Assembly: GCF_018873765.1 (NCBI RefSeq)
Contig: NC_057916.1
Coordinates: forward strand, 12,188,501 to 12,252,500
Reading direction: 5' to 3'
DNA: 64,000 nucleotides
From: Telopea speciosissima
Taxonomy: Eukaryota > Streptophyta > Magnoliopsida > Proteales > Proteaceae
Shown in pieces: positions 21,401-30,400 of the stretch. Made by a program: the position numbers and the translations under genes. Under the pieces are notes generated by a model. The model worked only from the letters and a program-made list of their open reading frames with translations. It had not been told where the DNA came from and did not search any database. Positions within the stretch are counted from its first letter, which is position 1. Each line of letters starts with the position of its first letter.

Positions 21401-24400
21401 TTTTTTACTTCTAAATGAAGTTATTTGTAACATACACAAAAACATGTGTAGAATGTAGATTACAGAAGAACTAACAAGAGTTGTTGTTGCTGTTAAGGGT
21501 GGAAAAAATAGACTTGCCATTAAGCAGTTTAAAGAAGGCAGTTTTATTTATTTTTTGGTGAATAATTAATTCAATACCAAAAACCCCGGAGGGGTGAGGG
21601 GGAGAAGAGAGAGAGAGCCAAGAAGGAGCCTCCCCTAGGCGGTGGGGAGAGGCTGAATCAGGGACTCAGGTAAACCCCAAGAGACAACAATGACCCTGTT
21701 CCTTGTTCTTCTACTTTTTCATAATCTTTTATCATATTTCTAAAATTTTTTGTAGTTCTGAGCTTTTAGGCCTCAGTTAACAAGGTTATTGGAAAGATCT
21801 CTCCCTCAAGAAAAGTTCATGGAAACAGATTACAATTGCAACTAAATAAATAAATACTTTGACATCATTCAGTGAGTGTGCGAAAGCTACTTCCCTTTAA
21901 CCATACATGTCTGATGTGCTTAGCAAGTTAGGAATCAGCCAACCCTTTGTTATATGTTGTCATTTTTCCAATTAGGAAATCAGTCAACTTATTTTTTCTC
22001 CAGAGAATTATGTTTATTGTAAGACGTAATATACTAATTTAGGTACTCGGTGGCATTAGTTATCATTCTAGGGGGGCTGACTATTGTTCTGTCTTTTGCA
22101 GGAGTTTTTTCTTCAGGAGTTGTTACACTCAAGTCCATCCAGATTTTTAAAACCCATGAATTATTTAATGCGAAACCAACAGTTTATTTCCATTGTGAAG
22201 GGGAGAACAGGACAATTTTTCCAGACGTGAAGAAAACAGATGTTGTATATACTTTCAAGGGTGAGGAATCTTGGCAGGTCCGTAGTTCGTTTCTCAGTTA
22301 TTTTGAGCTAATGGTCTAATACTTTCTAAGTTGTTAGTAGAATCAGAAAGATCTGTGGGAAAACTCTTTTACATGGCTTACCATTCTTTTACTTTTTTTT
22401 TTTTCTGGATGAATATACATGACTCTCTGACTCTTTATATGTAGAAAAATATAAAGATGAAATTGAACACTGATAGTAGTTTATGACTTTATGCAAATAG
22501 TTTCTAGCAAACATGGTTTGGAGGAACTGTCCATCTTCCAGTGCTGTGTATTCTAATCCCCCATTTCTTTTGATAAGAAACTAACTTCTATTAAAATATG
22601 CACCTGTAATTCATGCAGAATGGGATGAGAATTACCATCGTGTAGAAGCTTGCTTCTTTAGCACATTCATTCATGGTGTGAGAACCCTTGCCTTCTTTTC
22701 ATTTTATTTTGAATCCAATGTAGTTTTACTTCTTCAGGATGGCCTCATTAACCATTGCCTATTTTTCACATCAGCAAGGAGAAAAGGGTGATCTATGTGG
22801 ATGTTGTGTACCCTACTCAACTCCACACATGTATATACTAACAATAACAGAAATACTCCTGCACATAATATGGTATTCTTTACAAATTTTAATATCACTA
22901 TAACAACAGTTGTAAGAGTCAGTAAATAGGGTTCCCCCTCTATTCGAGGGAGCTTGCCTACTTTATGAGAAGTCATTACTCTCTGTTTATGATGCCTGGC
23001 TTACCACTAATGTTTATATAATTTTTATGTTCTTCATCTATGTTGAATCTAGTCTTATGATATTGTACCCTTGAACTTTATTAATTCAGGATTTGGTTTT
23101 TCAAAGTTGCTACATCTTGCACCAAATACCCCATTGTCACTGTTAAATTTAGTAGTCTATTTAGTAGTCCCGGTTTATGTCTCTGTGGGTTTTCTATCGG
23201 TTTATTTGTGAGGGGTGTTTTGGGTATTACTCGATGTAACTTAAGTAAGTTGGTGGTGGCGTGGTTGTAGGATTCTGTTTTTTATTTAAATATCTCCCCC
23301 AGCCCACGGTTTGGGCAGAGTGCTCATAACTCGAACCATGGGCAAGGTTTCTCTCCTCCCTTGATTCCATCAATCTCTCTTCTTCTTCTTCCTCCTCTCT
23401 ATTGTTGTAGGTACTTAATGCCTTGATATTGTCACATGGTATCAGAGCATTAAGATCTTATGGTTAGCATTATTCTTTTAGTTTGAGAGTCACTTTTGAA
23501 ATTATCCATTGTGGTCTACAACAACCAATGCTGTATGTTTTCTTCTAAAACCCTAGTTGATAATACAATGAAAAACTAGGGTTTCCATTATGGTCAACAG
23601 CAACCAATGCTGTCAATTCCTGTCTGAATTGGACTCTGATCTTCAATCTGTCAAGAGTCAAATATTAACTGGTGAGAAGATCCCCTTTATGAACGAGGCT
23701 TACTATAGAATTCAGTAGATTGTGTCACCTTCTCTGGTTAAGCCTGATTCCACTACCTCTTCTAAGGATAATTTGGCATTCGTTGCTAATGGTGGTGGTC
23801 ATGGTCATGGTAATGGTGCTTCTAGTAGAGGTCGTGGATTAGGGGGAGGTCATGGACGTGGTACGAGTGGTCATGGCAATCCACCTTCTGATCTAGTTGT
23901 TCGTTGGTTTACTCATTGTGGCCGCCCTAATCACACTGTTGACAAATATTGGATAAAGCATGGCAAGCCCCAGTAGGCACAACAGCAATTTGCTAATACT
24001 ACTGTCTTTGATGGGAATACTAGCATGGTGCCTTCCAATGATACCAATCAAAGTCCTTCTATTGGGGTGGTGTCTCCTGTCACACTGGTATGATCAATCA
24101 ACTCCTCAAACGAGTTTAGCAGCTTCAGACATCCTCTTCTACATCCACGGTTACATTAGCTCACTCAAGTATTTCTACATGTTTTACTTCTTCATCCTCC
24201 CCTCCCTAGGTCATCGACTTAGGTGCATCATCACATATGACTGATAAGCCAAATTTGTTTTCTTTATTTCTGCAATCTGTTTCTTCATCACAAGTTGTTC
24301 TTGCTGATGGAATTCTTACTAGTGTCATGGGTCATGGTATTGTCCCTTTGTCTCCTATGCTCTCACATCTACTGTTCTTCGTGTTCCCTAATTACCGCTT

Positions 24401-27400
24401 AATCTTTTATCTGGTAGTCAATTGACTAAACATCTTAATTGCTCCATTAATTTCATCCTTCTGGTTGTGTGTTTCATAATCTCAAGACAAAGATGATGAC
24501 TAGTGGAGGGCAGGAGAGGGATGGCTTATACTACTTTGACGTTGCTTCCTCCACGGCAGCCTCTGCTACTTCTACTGGTGTCTCACCTTTACATTGGCAC
24601 TACCGGCTGGGGCATCTTTCTCATTCCAAGCTATAGTATATCATCCCTAGTTGCAAGTCTATTTCCCGTCTTAAGTGTGAAGCTTGTGAGCTTGGTAAGC
24701 ATCACCGTACTGTATTTCTGTCACGTAGCGAGTCTAGGAGTCAATCTTTATTTGATTTAATTCATTTTGATATTTGGAGCCCAATAGGGTTAAAAGTCGG
24801 TTAGGTTTTTCTTTTTTCTTTTTTTCTTTATTGACGATCATTCGCGCTTGGCATGGTTGTATCTTTTAAAGGATCATTCTGAATTTGTGTCTGTCTGCAA
24901 ACAATTTTATAATGAAATCAAAGTTCAATTTGGTATTTGTTCGAAAAGTTTGCGTACTGATAATGCTTTGGAAATTACTCAACGTGAGATTTCTTCGGTT
25001 TGTTCTGACAATGAGATTAATCATTAAGCCAGCTGTTCTTATATAAAAAAACCGCCATCTTTTAGACATTGCTAGGTCCCTTGTGTTTCATATGAATGTT
25101 CCAAAGTTTATTAGAACAATACCGTGTTGACTGCCTGTTTTTTATTAACCCGATGCCGTCCTCTGCTCTCCATAGTAAAACTTTGTTTTCTGTTTTTTTC
25201 CTAACAGTTCTTTGTTTAGTTTGCCTCCTTGTATTTTTTGTTGTCAGTGCTTTGTCCATAATCTTTGTCCTGGCCTTAATAAATTGTCTCCTTGGGCTAC
25301 CAAGTGTTTATTTCTTGGTTACTCTCGTACCCAAAAAGGCTACCAGTGTTTTGATCATTTTACTCGTCAACAATTTATTATTGTTGAGGTTATATCTTTT
25401 GAAAATTCACCATATTTTGGTAGCTTTGTTTTTTATTTGGGTCATGAATCTCCTAGTCCCCTTCCAGTTCCTCAAATCATTCCTCTTGAGGTTTCAGACC
25501 CCAAATCTACGAAGGTGCCCTTGCAAGTATACAAGCGCTGCCCTGAGCAACCACTGCTTGCTACTATCACTCCTCACCTTCTCCAAACCGGCTCTTTGCG
25601 TAGAGATTATTCTTCTACTGTTGATCTCCCTATTGCTCTTTGGAAAGTTACTCGCTCCTGTAGTCATAACTTCTTGGTTGTGTATCTGATTACTAATTGT
25701 CTCTATTTTTCATCTTTTTGCTTCTCTTCGTCAATTTGCTTTTATCTTTCACCTCCTAGTTCTTTCCTAACAATTGCAAAGATGCTTTGTCTCACCGTGG
25801 GTGAAAAACTGCAATGGATGTGGAAATGGGTGCCTTGCTAACTCACAAAACTTGGACATTGGTATACCTCTCTCCTGTTAAGGACCTTGTACAGTGTCGT
25901 TGGGTATATATTATTAAGTATAACCCTAATGGTTCAGTAGAGCGGTTGAAAGCTTGTTTGGTTGCTAAGGGCTACCCTCAGACCTATGGGGTTATCTACT
26001 TTGAGACATTCTCCCTCGTTTCTCGGTTGAATTCTGTAAGAATTCTTATATCCTTGGCTGTTAACTTTGATTGGCCTCTTTACCAGCTAGACATCAAGAA
26101 TGCCTTTTTGTATGGATATTTGCAAGAAGTACATATGGAGCAACCTCCTGGGTATGTTGCTCATAGGGAGAATACTAAGAAAGTTTGTAGGCTACACAAA
26201 GCCATTTATGGGCTGAAACAGTCCCCACGGATGTGGTTTGATAAATTCAGCAAAATTGTTGCCACATATGGCTTTTCTCAGTGTTACTCAGATCACTCAG
26301 TTTTTGTTCGTCATTAGGATCCTAAAGTCATTGTGCTGGTTGTTTATGTTGATGACATCATTGCGTCTGGTAATGATCTATTTATGATTGCATAGGTTAA
26401 GTCTTACTTACAACAACATTTTCAGATGAAGGACTTGGGTGCACTCAGCTATTTCCTTGGGATTGAGGTCACTCGTAGTAAGAAAGTGCTCAGTTTATCA
26501 CAACAAAAGTATGTTTTTGATCATCTGAGTGATACATGAAAGTTAGGTTGTAAGCATATTAATACTCCTATGGATCCTAATGTCAAACTTGGAGCATTTG
26601 ATGACAAGGAGTTTGAAGATAAACATCAATATCGGAGATTAGTCGACAAGCTTATATATTTTACTGTTACCCGACCTGATATTTCTTTTGCTATTGGTGC
26701 AATTAGCCAATTTATGCAAAACCCTAAGTAAGTTCATTGAGAGGCAGCTTGTCGTATATTGAGGTATCTTAAGGGTGTTCCTTGGAAATGACTTATTTAT
26801 CACCGTCATGGTCACACTAACATTGTTAGTTATTCTAATGTTGATTGGGCTGGTACTGATATGATTGGTGACCTACTACAAGCTATTGTACCTTCTTTGG
26901 TGGTTATCTCATTACATGGAGGAGTAAGAAACAAACCATTGTGGCACGTTCGAGTGTTGAAGCTGAGTATCTAGCTATGGTTCACATTGCAGCTGAATTG
27001 ATGTGGCTTCGGTCCTTTGTTCAGGAGCTTCGTTATTCAGTCAACAAGCCAATGGAGATGTTTTGTGATAACCATTCGGCTATTTACAATGCAAATAATC
27101 CGATTTTTCATGAGAGGACGAAGCATGTTAAAGTAGATTGTCATTTTATTCGGGACACAATAATCAAGAAGTTGATCTCCACACCTTTTGTCAATTATCT
27201 TTTATTTACCAAAGCCATTTTTCGGAATGTTTTTCTGCAAGGGTGCTCCAAGCTGGGCATGGGTGATGTCTTTGCTCCAGCTTGAGTGGGAGTGTTAAAT
27301 TTAGTAGTCTATTTAGCAGTCTCGGTTTTTGTCTTTGTGGGTTTTCTATCTGTTTATGTTTGAGGGGTGTTTTGGGTATTACTCTATGTAACTTAAGTAG

Positions 27401-30400
27401 GTCGGTGGTGGTGGTGTTGTAGGATTTTGTTTTTAATATAAATATCTCCCCCAGCCCACGGTTTGGGCAGATTGCTCATAACTCAAATTGTGGGCAAGGT
27501 TTCTCTCCTCTCTTGTTTCCATCAATCTCTCTTCTTCTTCTTCTTCCTCTTCTCTATTGCTGCAGGTTCTTAATGCCTTGATATTGTCACAATCGCTTTG
27601 GTATATCCGTTCTTATATTTACTGTTTTCCTTATTTTGAAATGAACTCATTATGATTGAACTTGGGAAGGAGAGACTTCCAAAACTTTTACTCTCTTTCA
27701 TTGGATTTTGATTTCAGATTGGTTTCTTAAAATAGGTCAACGAATGGATTTTTAGTCAAGACGGAATTGTTTGGTTTCACAAGAGAAATCCATTTTGACC
27801 TTTTGGGGATTCTGGGTTTCACAACCATGGTTGAAAATCTCGCGAAATTTCGGCGATATATCGCCAAATTTCGTATATCTCGACATGTCCGAGATACGAA
27901 ACCAATCCGAAACAAAAAAAATACAATATTTCGTCGATATATCGTGAGATATCGACAAAATATCGTGGACTTCACGATATATCGCGAGATATTGAAAAAG
28001 TGACAAATAGTGTCACGTGAGGGGCCATTTTATACCATATTTCGCAGCTCTTGGTCGATATTTCGACCGAGAGCTACTGAAACTCTATTTTTCTCTCTTC
28101 TTCCTCATTTTTTGCTCTTCTTCCTCCCTTCCAAGCATCATCCAAGCATTGTTGAAGCTCTTTGTCGCCGGGAAGACGTCGGAGGGTCATCTAAGCTCAT
28201 CATCCAAGCCTATTTTCACTATTTAAGGTAAATTCTATTTCTCTAAAACTATTTTTTTTTTAAATACTTTGTACAAATGTTGTTGGATGTTGATGATATT
28301 AATATATGTTAGACACCGGAGGCCAATCTACAGCCTCACGGTGTCGAAATTTTTTTCCCATATGTATTTTTATTTTTATTTTCTGGTTTTAAAAATTCAT
28401 TTTCCTACAACTAAAATAGAAAATAATTAGGGGTAATATGACTTAGATGGTAATGAATTAAATATATGTTAGACACCAATGGCCGATCTACGGCTTCACA
28501 GTATCGGATTTATTTTTCTGCTCTTAAATAATTATTTTAATTTTCGGAAATTAAGAAAAATATATAAAAAATTAAAAAAAACAGAAATAAATAAGGAAAA
28601 ATATGAGTTTTTAGTTTAAAAGATAATGAAAAAATATGAAAGTTATTTCTATATGTTTTGAAATGCATTACATGTATATTATGTTTACTAATTTTTGGTT
28701 TTGTTGTGTTAGGTCAATACTTATATTAACATTATATATAAAAAATTGGTTTTAATTATGTGAAAAATATAAGGGTTAGGGGAAAAATATTAAATAACTA
28801 TACAAGTGTATTAGTAATCTAAAAGTGTCAATTGAAGTGCATCTACATTAAGTTTTTTAATTATTTGTGTTACTTACATTGCAGTAAACAAGTATCATTA
28901 TGGCGGATCGTGATAGACAACGTGCGAAGGGAAAGCAAAAGGTGGGGGAAAGTAGTCAACAAAGGGGGCGGAGGGAACAAAGAGAACAGAGGGAACAAGA
29001 GAGACCAGCCAGCCAGCATAGGGGTGACATTGCATGGTTACATGGCACTCCCATTGATGGGGATAAGAGAAAATCTATATGTAACTATTGTCACATGCAA
29101 TTTATGGGAGGTGGGTCCAGTAGACTTAAACAACATCTGACTGGAGGATCTAAAGATGTTGTAGGTTGTCATATGGTCCCTACTTGCGCCGGCGCCAACA
29201 TCATATCACAGTGGATCATCTTCTTCACGGACTGGATCGATTGGTAACCCTAGCTTATATCCTAGGATAGGTTACCTACAGTATGTTGATGATTCCATTT
29301 ACGTGACACTTGTGGATGACTACACTCGTTTCTTCTCCGATTCTATACCGTGGTCCACATATGTCCTTCAAACAGAGAGCAATGGACGTTGACTCCAGCG
29401 AGGCATGAGTGGGATTGATCCAGGGAGGCACAACAACTACTATTAGTAGTTTAGCACTTGTAATTTGTAACTTAAGTTGTGATTTCATTGATCTATGAAC
29501 TTGTGAGTTGTGACTTGCGAGTCTTGTGACTTTGACACTTAGTGTATTACCTTTAAGGCTTTAAGCATTTGAGCTATTGAGTTTTGAGTTATTGAATATT
29601 ATGGAGTTTATGAGAATCATGGTACTCATCAATGTGTATTGGCTTTAACTTGATATGTGATGAAGTTAAATACTATTATTAAATATTAACTATCTAATCT
29701 ATGTGTATTTAACTATTTATACATTAGGGTCGGCGACCGTATGTCAATCAAAAGTGCAAGCCCAAAACACCAATTTGAATTCATATTTTTGCAATTTTAT
29801 GGTTTAAATGTGTTTATTAAGCTTAAATAAGGTTGTCCATGAAGTTTCAGGCCTAGATATGGCCAAATACCCCCCGAGATGGACCCCCGAAATATCGCAG
29901 AAAAAATGCAATATTTCGGTCATATTTCGCGATATTTCGGGTATCTCGGATATCTTGGTAGGCCCGAGATACCGAGATATCGCGAAATATTAAACCTTGT
30001 TCACAACTCGGGCTTAGAGGATTGGCTTGAACTTCACTATATTGTGTGTGATGAGGCTCAAGATCGAAGGAGGAAGGATATCGTGTTGGAGCCTTTGATG
30101 GAGGAGTTGCAATGGTTTTGAAAGTCACAGACAGTTGGAGGGTGGGGTGGGATCCAACATTCGGGTCACAGTTACATCTCCCAAACAAATTCCAAAACCT
30201 CCTCTGTAACACCAGCAATGTCACCACCATGATCCTCCACAGAAGACTCGTCAACATCCTCACCACCTTCATAATCACCATCCTTGGAGAACTGCAGAAA
30301 ATTGAAGGCCAAGCAAAAGATCTCATTAACAGCCTTATTGGTGGAGAGTACAGAAAGCCTAGACTTGAAGCTGCCACCAATCGCAGTGAAATCATTGCAA

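Larger units (their letters stand above)
23141..27591 (+). mobile_element. Older Ty1/Copia LTR retrotransposon in intron 2, heavily decayed
   Basis: LTRs 23141-23436 and 27293-27591 start TGTTAAATTTAGTAGTC and end GATATTGTCACA; I estimate 25-30 differences between them, about twice the divergence of element 1. A perfect primer site TGGTATCAGAGC follows at 23437 and a CTTGAGTGGGAG purine tract precedes the 3' LTR. Degraded gag, integrase, RT and RNase H lie between. Flanking 5-mers (GTCAC and ATCGC) do not match, so the target duplication is lost or the ends come from different copies. Confidence 0.9.
27826..29999 (+). mobile_element. hAT DNA transposon, internally deleted, in intron 2
   Basis: A perfect 8-bp duplication TTCACAAC (27818-27825 and 30000-30007) flanks a 2174-bp element. 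Its ends CATGGTTGAAAAT and ATATTAAACCTTG form short imperfect inverted repeats. An 8-bp duplication is diagnostic of the hAT superfamily. Subterminal regions are packed with CGATATATCG, TCTCGCGA and TATTTCG-type words, typical transposase-binding clusters. Only the N-terminal BED exon and the C-terminal tail of a transposase remain; the catalytic middle is missing, so it is non-autonomous. Confidence 0.92.

Noticed and set aside
22050-22101. Start of a membrane protein at 22050
   Set aside because: The frame begins with GTG and is intron; the strong TTTTGCAG acceptor at 22101 joins exon 1 in phase and restores PGVFSSGVV.
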